Shown one piece after another: positions 35,350 to 44,860 of a stretch of 64,000 nucleotides of DNA. The notes beneath the pieces are model-generated. The model made no database searches and was not told the origin of the DNA. It was given only the letters and a program-made list of their open reading frames with translations. Numbering within the stretch: position 1 is the first letter of the stretch; every line of letters begins with the position of its first letter. Source of the stretch: Symbiodinium natans (taxonomy: Eukaryota > Sar > Dinophyceae > Suessiales > Symbiodiniaceae); contig CAJNDS010002234.1 in the NCBI GenBank assembly GCA_905221605.1, positions 74,501 to 138,500 on the forward strand, in the 5' to 3' direction. The translations under genes were made by a program, and so were the position numbers.

Positions 35350-35823
35350 TTAGGCGACCGGCAGAATTTGTCGGAGATGGAAATCCAAGACGGTCGAGGC
35401 GAGAGGCAAGTTCAGCGCAAATGTGCTTGAAAGCTTGCGGGGTGGAGCCAAGGCCCACATATGACCTTCATGGGGTTCGAGCTGATGGAACCGTCTCCCA
35501 TCTAAAGTGATGGGCTTGTCGTGGATGTCGTGCCACATGCCGATGAGAGGACGCACTTTCTTTCGCATCGTAACTTCTGCGGGAAATTTGCCTTCGTCAT
35601 CTTCGACCCATACGCGGCCTCCCATGAATGAACCCAGAGTGATGGCGTGGTTCGGATGGTCTTTCATTTTTGGGATGTCTCGCTGAACGCCGATCTTTGG
35701 ATTGCAGAGAATGGCGATGGAAGTCCAAGTTCCATATGGAAACCTGTCCCGCAGAAAATGGTTCACGGCCAAGCAAGCCGCTTCATCGTCAGAGGCGATG
35801 CCTCCGTGCGCGTAAAGTCCCAA
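35350..35823 (-). pseudogene. 2OG-Fe(II)-oxygenase-like ORF of a dinoflagellate mobile polyprotein type, Fe ligand lost
   Basis: 157 codons: LGLYAHGG start, TWTSIAILCNPKIGVQRD, ITLGSFMGGRVWVEDDEGK and DGRRFHQLEPHEGHMWAL. The pattern (xHxD near the start of the core, a GG-x-W/V-W strand, a distal His in an FHxxxPxxGxxWA block) resembles double-stranded beta-helix oxygenases and matches, from memory of the style, a domain common in dinoflagellate retroelement polyproteins. Here the expected H-x-D reads Q47-R48-D49, so the first iron ligand is absent. It is likely a decayed copy; a structural rather than enzymatic role is possible. Confidence 0.45.
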
Positions 35824-36183
35824 GGTACAGTACTTTTTATAAGCGCCGGGTCAGTCCTGCCTTTACGTTTCCATCCCGCAGACCACGCGTCGATCAGATG
35901 AACCAGGTTAGCCTCGGAGGGCTCTTGGTGAACGTTTGCTGACGCTGCTCCAGCTCAGCGTTCATTGCTGGGAGGTATTTTTCCATTTGTGTGCAACCGA
36001 AACGCTCGAAAGCTTCTGTCCGCCGAATTCAGAGGGGAACAAACGAATTCTTGAATTCAGGTTCCAGCTTTTTTGATGGGAAAGGTTTCCATGGAGGCTG
36101 TAAGTAATCTTTCCAGCTGCTTCTTTTCTTTTAGAGAGGGCACTCTTGAGCCGCGTCCTGCAACTTCACGTCCTTGACTTCCA

Positions 36184-36447
36184 TCAAAAGGCCACACTGC
36201 TGTCCCATGATCCAGAGCTGGCGCACCTCCACGGCCACCAGGGCCTTGCGCCCTCGCAGCTCTGTGGGTCGTTCCAGAAGCGCACCCTGGTCAGGTTGAC
36301 TTTCAATTTCAGGCACTGGACCTTGCCGCGGGTGGGCTTGATGCAGGATTGTAACGCTTTGCCCTCGACCTTGTTGCTGGTGACCTGCTTTTCGAGCGCT
36401 TCGACGTTGCTGCGCATTTCGTGGGTGAGCTCCAGGCACAGGCTCAC
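36184..36447 (-). pseudogene. Coiled-coil-like fragment, possibly Gag-like part of the same decayed element
   Basis: A minus-strand frame reads LELTHEMRSNVEALEKQVTS followed by KALQSCIKPTRGKVQCLKL. It is about 360 bases upstream (in transcription) of the oxygenase-like remnant and on the same strand. No domain is recognised; the link to that remnant is inferred only from proximity. Confidence 0.3.
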
Positions 36448-36761
36448 GCGTTCGTTTGGTTCACCTTTGCCGAAGGCTCATAGATGATTTCGGCCCACTG
36501 CTTGGTGATTCAGCAGACGGGTGGCTCGGCGGGCAAGTACTTGCCGCCCTTGAGGTTGGTCTGTACGTCGCCAAGATGGAGCGCCATGGTGACTAAGTTC
36601 CTTTGTCGGCGTCAACTCCTGTTATTTAAAGAGGCGCAACAAAAAAGTGTCCGAGCAACTGCAAGACTGGCGTCAGCTGCAGCTATGCCTGTGCGCCGGT
36701 CTGGTTGCTCTGCTGTGGCTGGCCCTTGAACCGATCATGGAAATAGACGACGACAATCAGT

Positions 36762-37451
36762 ATGCCCCGCCGAATGCTAGAACTTTTCTCGGGAACAGGC
36801 TCGGTGGGTAGGGCCTTCCACGAGCTGCTGGGAAGTCACCAGCGTGGACGTGGATCCCAGTGCCAACCCCGCCATACGCCAAGACGTTTGCTCTTGGAGC
36901 CCGGAGTTTCTGGTCACTTTGATTTCATCTGGGCTTTCCCCGTTTGCACGGAGTACAGTCGAGCGCTCACGCGTAGGCCCAGGCGACTGGAAGTGGCCGA
37001 CAGGCTCGTGCTGCGAACGCTCGAGCTGATCCAACAGCTGGAGCCTAAGTTTTGGGCAATAGAGAACCCAGGCACGGGTTTGTTGAAGCACCGGCTTTTC
37101 ATGGCTGGCCTGCCGTGGGTCGACGTGACTTACTGCATGTACGGTTATCAGTACCGCAAGCTCACGAGGATCTGGAACAATCTGAATTGGACGCCTTCGA
37201 GGCCAGTCTGCGCCAAGGGTACAGACCTGCTCTATGCCAGTGGTGCCGCCAACGAAGGTGAGCCAGGCGGGCGAAGACACCAACCCCGGGTCCGCTTGAA
37301 TGGTGGATGCGGTGAAAACGGTGCCGTCCAGGTACATGCCCGTGGTGCCACCGCGGATCGTCAGAAAAGTGTCCGAGGGTCTGGCCCGCACTGTTGGAGC
37401 CCGAAGCTCTGTGTTGAGTTCAATGCTGGCTCCGGTCATGGTTCCCTGTAG
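36762..37451 (+). pseudogene. Cytosine-C5 DNA-methyltransferase-like ORF with two compensating frameshifts
   Basis: The start reads MPRRMLELFSGTGSVGRAF (motif I, SAM binding). Later come FDFIWAFPVCTEYSRAL (motif IV region, where the canonical PC reads VC), PKFWAIENPGTGLL (motif VI ENP/ENV) and a tail GYQYRKLTRIWNN. Between about 36830 and 36905 the family-like text is in another frame (VDVDPSANPAIRQDV, CSWSPEF), and the first frame resumes at HFDFIW. Two indels therefore bracket a 75-base shifted patch. Dinoflagellate retroelements are known to have acquired DNA methyltransferases (reported for Symbiodinium), and this looks like a decayed relative. It would act on DNA cytosine if intact; I expect it is not functional. 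Confidence 0.65.
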
Positions 37452-38139
37452 ATAGGAAAATGGAGACAGCGTTCTTTTTGCTCAAGCGGGCTCTTCGCTT
37501 CGGAAAGTAGCAAGCATGCTTTGCGGCGGCACAAGCGGGCCGACTTAGGCAAAGCTTCAAAAGCTTTGTACGAAGCTATGCCTCCACATGCTGGGTGCAA
37601 GCGAAAATTGCAGTCAGTTGAATTACAAGCCAAACATGACATGCGTGTGCCTGAATGTCGAATCGCGCAACAGGGGGCGGCCTCTGGCTCCCAAGCGAAG
37701 CAACAGCAGACTCAGGCGGGAACACTTCGTCGTCCGAGTCGAAAGCGACTGGGGCCTCAAAAGCATGGACGACAGGCTGACAATCAGTCGAGGAAGCAGG
37801 TTGCTGCGCTGCTGCGGGCTGTGCACCAATTGAAAATCAGAGGAGGACTAAGAAGTGGTCTAAAAACCAGCCTCTTGTTTATTGTTGTTTTTTTTGCAAT
37901 CTGGACAGCATTGGCGGATGGCATTGCCACATCAGCATGCCTGCTTGCACTGCAGCATAGGACATGATGTAGACGTGATCTGTCTGATACCAATCCTGTG
38001 GCTGTTGTGCCACAGATGAGTGTCCTGTACGCCTGCAAAGCAGTGTGTACTTGGTTCCTGAGACAGACGCGTCTTCTTATTTTGAAAAGAATAGAGCAAA
38101 GAATGAGAGTAGAGAATGAGTCTAATTCACCCTTTTAAG
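37452..38139. other. Flank of methyltransferase-like remnant
   Basis: Nothing supported. Plus-strand frame 37521-37967 has a basic, Gln/Arg-rich part followed by one hydrophobic stretch (TSLLFIVVFFAIWTALADG), but no family is recognised. Confidence 0.3.
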
Positions 38140-38345
38140 TCAGTATTCGGGGAAGGCCGGCTTCGTAATTTAGAATTCAGAAAAACCGGCGTCGTAATTT
38201 AGTATTCGAGCTTCGGAATTTAGTATTCCGGCTTCGTAATGTAGTATTCGGAAGAGGCCCGGCTTCGTAATTTAGTATTCGGTGCTTCGTAATTTAGTAT
38301 TCGGGGGAGGCCCGGCTTCGTGTTTTAGTATTCGGGGGAGGTGTT
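38140..38345. repeat. Minisatellite of TTCGTAATTTAGTATTCGG units
   Basis: About six to seven imperfect units of a 20 to 36-base motif with core CTTCGTAATTTAGTATTCGG, often followed by GGGAGGCCCGG. The spacing varies. Confidence 0.85.
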
Positions 38346-38500
38346 CGAACGCTGGGTTAACCTAGGGCCCAATGTTCGAACCCTGGGTTCGGGAACTCTA
38401 TGTTCGAACCCTGGGTTAACCTAGGGTTAAAAATGTTCGAACCCTGGGTGAACCTAGGGTTCCAAGAGTTCGAACCCTGGATTCAACCTAAGGACCTAAG
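38341..38500. repeat. Short repeat of TTCGAACCCTGGGTTAACCTAGGG units
   Basis: Five or more copies of TTCGAACCCTGGGTT, most followed by AACCTAGGG. Further degenerate copies continue to about 38570. AACCTAGGGTT and GAACCCTGGGTT suggest decay from or towards a telomere-like sequence. Confidence 0.8.
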
Positions 38501-41500
38501 TTCGAGAGTTATATGTTCCCCCCCCCCAACCCCCCCCCTCCAGGAGTTCGAGCCCAGGGTTCGAACACCCTGCAAAAACCGATGCTCGTCCCTACAGGAG
38601 TCCACATCCAGGAGCCTCTCCAGATTCTGCAGACTCACAGCACGTGTAAGCTTGCAGTTGCTGCTCGTCAAGGGCTTTGCGAAAGCATGGTTTTTTTTGG
38701 AAGCTAGCTCCTTGCAGCACAGTGAGCGCGTCTTCAGGACGTAAGTGAGAGAGGGCTTTCCAAAGCATGGCGCAGCACGATGTTTTCTCAGGTCAGGGAT
38801 GTGCCTTCCATATTGTTCTTTTTGATCCTTGCAGTTTTGGCCTTTGCGGGTGCCTCCAAACCCGGGGGGGGGCGGGCATAGCCTGGGAGTCGCAGGCCCG
38901 GATTGGCTCCTGCACTTGGGCGTCGCGTTGGGGGGAAGCGGAGGTGGCGTAGGGCAAGGTTGGACGTGATGGTTGGAAGCGGGGGACTTCGATGACCCTG
39001 GACGGGGTAACCCTTCCCCATATGCCTTCTTCTGGTCGGTTGTTAACTGAAGACCATTTTCGAGCTTCCTGGGCGTTCCGATGCGGAATGCTGCTTGCCT
39101 TACCAAGCCGCGCAAGCACCGATGGGGCAGCCGAATACCTTAAGCAGCTCCTCGGAAAACTTGGACCCGACCAAGGGCAGCAACTCCTGAGCGGGGTGCT
39201 TAAAAATCAAATCCTGACCCCACTTGGTGAATTAGTTTAGATCATGTGACCTTTTCTGGTGATCAAGTAGAAAAGCAACAACATTTCCTTCAACTTGATT
39301 TCAATTAATCCAATAATCAAATGCACTCTGGTGATGAGCCAATTGACCCGGCGACAGCTAGTGCCGATTGCAGCATCGAACGCAAGCCGGTGCTGCCTCT
39401 GCAGGGACCTGCCCAAGGAGGCAGCTGTCAAACGAAGTGGGTTGCCTTTGGCCTTGGGCACAGAGAAAATGAGCAAGGAACGGAAATCAGAGTGCCGAAA
39501 GAAAACGACCGGCACCTACTGCTTTTGATGCGCATGTGGGGCCAAGTTGGTAGCAAGCACACATAACTTGCTTGAACAAGTAGACGTGGCGCTACGGGAT
39601 GAAGCGCAGCAACTTGGGCACTCCGGCCGCGAATAGTCTGCCTTCTGGCTTTCCACAGCGCTTGATGTGATGATTGGCGACCACCGACAGCCGGCAGAAG
39701 GATCCAGGCCAAATTCCATTACGTTCCTTAGTTCTTTTCACGGTGCAAGTCAGGGTTTTGGTTTTGGGTGGTTGGAACATGAATTGTCTGGCTCTGCCAG
39801 AACGGAACATCCACAAACATAAGTCGAAGAGTTCAAAGGATACAGTGGTGGTGTGCTGGGCCCTTTGGTGCTTGCAGATCCAAAAGTGAGACACAGCCCA
39901 TTGCAACGGCAGGCATGAAAGGCATCGCGGGCCCTCGACCTGTCAACACTTCGCTCAGACTTCCCCCCACTTTACAGTTCCACCCGCAGCCCACAGGCCG
40001 GCCGACAGTCCCAGCCGCAGCCCCAGCCCCAGCCCCCCAGCCACAGCCAGCCCCCAGCCCAATTTCCCAGCTGTGACACACTGCTAGGTACTTGAAAGGC
40101 CAGATGGCTAGAAACCTGCCAGTAGATCAGGGTCCAGGAACGAGGGCACCACGAGGTCATTTTTATCTCGACAATGACGTTGCAAGACATGCGATGATTC
40201 GAGTTTAATCTGACAGAGCTTTTGCGATGTGGGTCATAGAAATCAAGAATTGTCATACTGTGGATCAACCGATATGGTATTAGTGAAAATCGAATAACGA
40301 ATAAATTCTTTGTATCCCGGGGTCGAATCGCAGCAAGATTTGGGGTTTGCACAAGCATTATGCAGACTTGGTTCGCGTGTTTTGCATTTCCAAAGACTCT
40401 TGGCAAACTTGATCTGAACATGGCACAGCCGGTGAGCACGTGCATGTTGATCTGGTATGTGCTGAAGCGCATCAAATTCTGGGCTTTTGCAAAGCCTTTC
40501 GGCTTAGATGGAAAAAATTGTTGAAGACGCTAGGACCGCGAAGGGTAGGTTTCTGCATTTTACGCTTCCATGCGAACCACAGTTGTCCAGCAATGCGGGA
40601 AGTTGTCCAGATGCACTGTGTTGGAAACAAACGACGTTGTGTGTTGTACATATTTTCACGCGACATGCATGAACGGTGCATATGGGCGGCTGCAAAAGGC
40701 CGGGCGTCGCCTTCCATCAATTTTTTGGTTTGTGAGTTCGCTGGGTTGAAGCTGCGTTGTTTGTGCTACATGGGCATAGGCGCGGCATGTGCAAAAGTCC
40801 CTCATGCTCGTTGGCAAACGACACTATTGTGCGATGGCTGTTGTGGTGTTTGCATCGCTTAGTGCGAGTTGCTTTGTGCAGAACCCCGGGCACAACGTCA
40901 TCACCGTGGCTTTGCTGCTGTTGCCGTGGACAGTGCCCTGTACTAAGACTGGCCGCAGCCGATTTGAGCTCCTCCACTGACCAAGAATCCACCTGCCTGT
41001 CAGGTTTTCATTCACGCTGTCACTCATTGTATTCGCTTTCAAGGCCACAGGGAAACACAGACTTGATGCCAGTAGGTTGTGTGGAGTCGCATGTTTGCCT
41101 GTTACCGTGTGTGTATTCAAAATGTCGCCTCTGTAAACGGATCGTTATGGCCATCACCAACAGGAGTTCGGACCTCTCATTTGGGGCCTCATCGCCTGTG
41201 CTTCATTGCTGGAAGCCAAGATGTGAGGGCTGCTTTGTGGCCCCACATGCTGCAAAGTACCGCCCGTGTTCGCTGTGCGCATGACATTGGCCCTGTTGCG
41301 CCAGTTTGTCTTTCCATGTGGTATTTGCCGCTTTTCCAAGGCTGGCTCTGCTGGTGCTCGGCCTGGGGGCAGCAAGGCGCCAACAGGCACCTTCGATTGG
41401 CTCCCTCTGTGTGTTCTATGATTTGCAAGCCAGGGGTGGAGATGTGCTATTAGCGGACATGATGCAGGGGAACCTTGAAAATATTGTTGAGGCTGCATGA

Positions 41501-41859
41501 CATGCTTATTGCAAAGTAGTGTCAGGCTTGTGTTGTGGAGAGGCGTCAGGTGCTTTGGAAAAGATTAGCTGCGATCGTGCTGTTCGCATGTGTTTAAACA
41601 CCTGTCCCGAAATCCAGCCAGAGCCTCAAAACCCTGACTAGGCGCAAGTTCTGCTTGGCTGTTTGGTGATCGCTGTGCGCCTGCCACATTATGGTAAGGT
41701 TGTTCATCTTTGCGCGTCAATTCTGCAGCGAATTTGGTCTGTATGGCTGTATGGATAGGCTCGTGATAAAGCGGTTCCCCACGCCAGTCGATCATGGCGG
41801 CCATTCCAATTGGAGAATACATCGAGCAAGGAACTTGGGAATCTGCATATGGTTGGGAT
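38501..41859. other. 3.3 kb without a supported gene
   Basis: Short frames on both strands only. The plus-strand frame 38992-39240 ends with a protein-like DGAAEYLKQLLGKLGPDQ and LLSGVLKNQILTPLGELV before a stop; this could be an exon of an unidentified gene. A C-rich CAGCCCC tract lies at 40010-40060. From 40.4 to 41.5 kb the sequence is TG-rich, with no motif recognised. Confidence 0.35.
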
Positions 41860-41930
41860 GCCAATCAAAATTTTTTTTCCAGTCAAGAAAAAACTTTTTT
41901 TCCAATCAAAAAACAACTTTCCTTTTCAGA
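41860..41930. repeat. T-rich inverted motif, left side of the satellite block
   Basis: CCAATCAAAA, CCAGTCAAGAAAAAAC and CCAATCAAAAAACAAC words. These are the reverse complement of the TTTTTTGATTGG words at 44655-44850. Confidence 0.7.
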
Positions 41931-41935
41931 TAGGA

Positions 41936-42112
41936 GGACAAGAGGGAAGGGAGGAGGAAGGGAGGGACGGAAGGCAGGAAGGAAGGAAGGAAGGAAGGAG
42001 GGAGGGCAAGAAGGAAGGAAGGGAGGAAGGAAGGAAGGCAGGAAGGGGAAGGAGGGAAGGAAGGAAGGAAGGAAGGAAGGAAGGAAGGAAGGAAGGAAGG
42101 AAGGAAGGAAGC
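41936..42112. repeat. GGAAG/GGAA microsatellite
   Basis: Almost uninterrupted purine tract of GGAA and GGAAG with GGGA and GGCA variants, ending in about fourteen perfect GGAA units. Open in all three forward frames, which yields spurious Lys/Glu/Gly-rich frames. Confidence 0.95.
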
Positions 42113-42117
42113 AATCT

Positions 42118-42480
42118 GAGGCCACTTAAAGTTGCTAAGTTTCTTGAAGCTCCTGAACTTCATTGAAGTCTCTAGGCGTTTTGAGGCCCCTAAACGTCCT
42201 TGAAGTCTCGAATAAGTGTTTTGAGGCCCATAAACTCACGTAAAGCTTCTAAGTTCCCTGATGCCCCTAGTCTCTAAGCGTTTTGAGGCCCCTAAACTCC
42301 CTTAAAGTCTCGAAGTGTTTTGACGCCCCTGAACCCTCTTAAAGTTTCTCGGTTTCTTGAGGCCCCTAAACTCCCTTAACGTCTCTGAGCAATCTGAGGC
42401 CCTTAAACTCACCTAAAGTTTCTAAGTTTCTCGAGGCCCCTAAACTCCCGTAAAGTTTCCAAGCGTTTTGAGGGGAGGGC
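42118..42480. repeat. Minisatellite with TTTTGAGGCCCCTAAACTCC core
   Basis: About eight to nine imperfect units of roughly 40 bases: CTTAAAGTYTCTAAGYGTTTTGAGGCCCCTAAACTCC and variants (written as a consensus in parts: CTTAAAGTTTCTAAG, then GTTTTGAGGCCCCTAAACTC). Followed by a T-rich stretch to 42.64 kb. Confidence 0.85.
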
Positions 42481-42647
42481 CTATTTTTTTGGTTTTTTTT
42501 GTCGATTTTGTTGGTTTTTCCTAAGAAAACCACCATTCCCTCTATATTTTTTAAAGGATTTGTTGCATTTTCGTGGTTTTTCGTACGAAAAGCCGTAATT
42601 CCCTCTGTATTTTCATAGGAAAGCGTTATTTCTTGTAGGTTTTAGAA

Positions 42648-42777
42648 GGAAAGAAGGAAAGAAAGACAGGAAGAAAGGAAGGAAGGAAGGAAGAAGGACC
42701 AAAGGAAGGAAGGCAGGAAGGAAGGAAGGAGGGAAGGAAGGAAAGAAGGAAGGAAGGAAGGAAGGAAGGAAGGAAAA
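42648..42777. repeat. Second GGAA/GAAA microsatellite
   Basis: GAAGGAAAGAAAGACAGGAAG followed by GGAA units, abutting the telomere-type array. Same strand and composition as 41936-42112. Confidence 0.93.
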
Positions 42778-42781
42778 AAAG

Positions 42782-43104
42782 CCCTAAACCCTAAACCCTA
42801 AACCCTAAACCCTAAACCCTAAACCCTAAACCCTAAACCCTAAACCCTAAACCCTAAACCCTAAACCCTAAACCCTAAACCCTAAACCCTAAACCCTAAA
42901 CCCTAAACCCTAAACCCTAAACCCTAAACCCTAAACCCTAAACCCTAACCCTAAACCCTAAAACCCTAAACCCTAAACCCTAAACCCTAAACCCTAAAAA
43001 CCCTAAACCCTAAACCCTAAACCCTAAACCCTAAACCCTAAACCCTAAACCCTAAACCCTAAACCCTAAACCCTAAACCCTAAACCCTAAACCCTAAACC
43101 CTAA
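42782..43104. repeat. Interstitial telomere-type (CCCTAAA)n array
   Basis: About 46 near-perfect CCCTAAA units with rare variants (CCCTAA, CCCTAAAA, CCCTAAAAA near 42945-43005). This is the TTTAGGG telomere type of plants and many algae, including dinoflagellates. It is internal: unique host genes lie more than 5 kb away on both sides. The C-rich strand is the plus strand. Confidence 0.95.
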
Positions 43105-43107
43105 CCA

Positions 43108-43180
43108 AGCGTGCTTCAAAGCCCAAGAAACTAGTTGAAAAAACATTGTGTTTGCAAGTGGGGGGGGGCTGCGCCCCGTA
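43108..43180. repeat. Hairpin-bearing repeat, isolated copy
   Basis: Contains CGTGCTTCAAAGCCCAAGAA, ACTAGTTGAAAAAACAT, GTGTTTGCAA and GGGGGGGGGCTGCGCCCC, the same word order as the cluster at 44041-44560. It sits between the telomere-type array and the 9-bp array. Confidence 0.85.
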
Positions 43181-43326
43181 AGATGGACACTTAAAGGCTA
43201 TGCTGCACGTGCGTGCCTTGTAAACAAATACTTTACAAAGGAAACACCCGCAGAATAGACGCAACGCACCCGCAGAATAGACGCAATGCGCCCTTAGCAT
43301 CAGCACACTGTGTCCTGGACGAGAAA

Positions 43327-43786
43327 GGCGCGGAGGGTGCGGAGGGCGCGGAGCGCGCGAAGGGCGCGGAGGGCGCGGAGGGCGCGGAAGGCGCGGAGGG
43401 CGCGGAGGGCACGGAGGGCGCGGAAGGTGCGGAGCGCACGGAGGGCGCGGAGGGCGCGGAGGGCGCGGAGGGTGCATGCGGAGGGCGCGGAGGGCGCGGA
43501 AGGCGCGGAGGGCGCGGAGGGCGCGGAGGGCGCGGAGCGCGCGGAGGGCGGGGAGCATGCGGAGGGCGGGAAGGGCGTGGAGGGCGCGGAGGACGCGCAG
43601 GGCGCGGAGCGCGCGGAGGGCGCGGAGGGCGCGGAGGGCGCGGAGGGCGCGGAGGTCGCGGAGGGCGCGGAGAGCGCGGAGCGCGCGGAGGGCGCGGAGG
43701 GCGCGGAGGGCGCGGAGGTCGCGGAGGGCGCGGAGGGCGCGGAGGCGCGGAGGGCGCGGAGGGCTTGCAAACGCGGAGGGCACGGA
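43327..43786. repeat. 9-bp GCGGAGGGC tandem array
   Basis: About fifty units of GCGGAGGGC with variants (GCGGAAGGC, GCGCAGCGC-type, GTCGCGGAG). Because 9 is divisible by 3, it is open in most frames. Plus frames give GAE/EGA- and RRA-type repeats; minus frames give LRA, PRP and APS repeats. The frames are by-products of the period and I do not call a protein. Confidence 0.95.
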
Positions 43787-44040
43787 GGAACATCCACGTG
43801 TCCCCACTCCCCTGCCCATCAAGGGAATGTCACGCTCCCCGCCACGCCCCTCTCCCAGCAAAATGTTCCGAACCCTCTCCCTTGACCGTGTCGTCCCCGC
43901 GGCCTCACGTCAAAACTCCTCCAAGAAGCGGTCCGATAGAACGCCTCAAACGAGAACCCAATTTCAGAATTTGTTTCGGGAAGAATCCAAGAAAACAAAG
44001 AGCACGCGCAGAATAGACGTTAAGCGTCCAAGGCACGGCT

Positions 44041-44560
44041 GCGCCCCCCCAAACCCCCCCGCCTGTTTTTTTTGAGCCGTGCAGAGCGTGACCCCCCACG
44101 CTTCTTTTAAGCCGCACCAAGCGTGCTTCAAAGCCCAAGAAACTAGTTGAAAACATCGTGTGAGCATTGTGTTTGCAAATGGGGGGGGGCTGCGCCCCCC
44201 CCAACCCCCCCCTTTTTCAAGCCGTGCAGAGCGTGCTTCAAAGCCCAAGAAACTTGTTGACACCCGGGGTGTTTCGCAGCCCCCCCCAACCCCCCCCGCT
44301 TTTTTAAGCCGTACCAAGCGTGCTTCAAAGCCCAAGAAACTAGTTGAAAAACATCGTGTGAGCATTGTGTTTGCAAATGGGGGGGGCTGCGCCCCCCCAA
44401 CCCCCCCGCTTTTTTTAAGCCGTGCAGAGCGTGCTTCAAAGCCCAAGAAACTTGTTGACGCCCATCGCATGCAAAGTGTGAGTTGCATCGTGTGAGCATT
44501 GTGTTTGCAAATGGGGGGGGCTGCGCCCCCCCCCACCCCCCCGCTTTTTTTAAACCGTGC
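44041..44560. repeat. Cluster of hairpin-bearing repeats (G-run/C-run)
   Basis: Four to five imperfect units of 115 to 150 bases, each with a C-run/T-run, AAGCCGTGCAGAGCGTGCTT, CAAAGCCCAAGAAACTAGTT, GCATTGTGTTTGCAAATG and then GGGGGGGCTGCGCCCCCCC. The last word can fold as a perfect 7 to 8-bp G:C stem with a five-base loop, and the G-runs could form quadruplexes. Confidence 0.85.
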
Positions 44561-44579
44561 AGAAAGGAGTGTCTGTTTT

Positions 44580-44622
44580 GCCGCCCAAGACATATACATA
44601 TATATATATACACACATGCACA
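44580..44622. repeat. TA/CA microsatellite
   Basis: Alternating ACATATACATATATATATAT then ACACACATGCACAC. A short simple repeat between the hairpin cluster and the T-rich motif repeats. Confidence 0.85.
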
Positions 44623-44654
44623 CTAAACTATACATATCTTTGAGTCGAATGCGG

Positions 44655-44860
44655 TAAGTTTTTTTTGATGGAGAGAAAAAGTTTTTTTGATGGGTCAGGT
44701 ATCGTCCAAGAGACTCAAAACCTCTTGTAAACTACCAAGGAAAGTTTTTCTTGATTGGGAATAATTTTTTTTGATTTCCGGAAAGTTTTTTTGATTGTAA
44801 AAAAACTATTTTTTTTGATTGGAAAAATTTTTGATGGGGTTTCCATTTTTTTTTTAGGCC
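44655..44860. repeat. T-rich TTTTTTGATTGG repeats, right side of the satellite block
   Basis: Seven or so imperfect units of GAAAGTTTTTTTGATTGG or its variants. The reverse complement occurs at 41860-41930, so the satellite block is flanked by inverted copies. Confidence 0.8.

Noticed and set aside
41794-42166. Lys/Glu/Gly-rich frames over the GGAA tract
   Set aside because: Simple-repeat translation, no conserved sequence outside the repeat.
43213-44075. Long frames (over 200 codons) on both strands across the 9-bp array
   Set aside because: Produced by a period divisible by three with no stop word; composition is pure repeat and frames exist in parallel on both strands.
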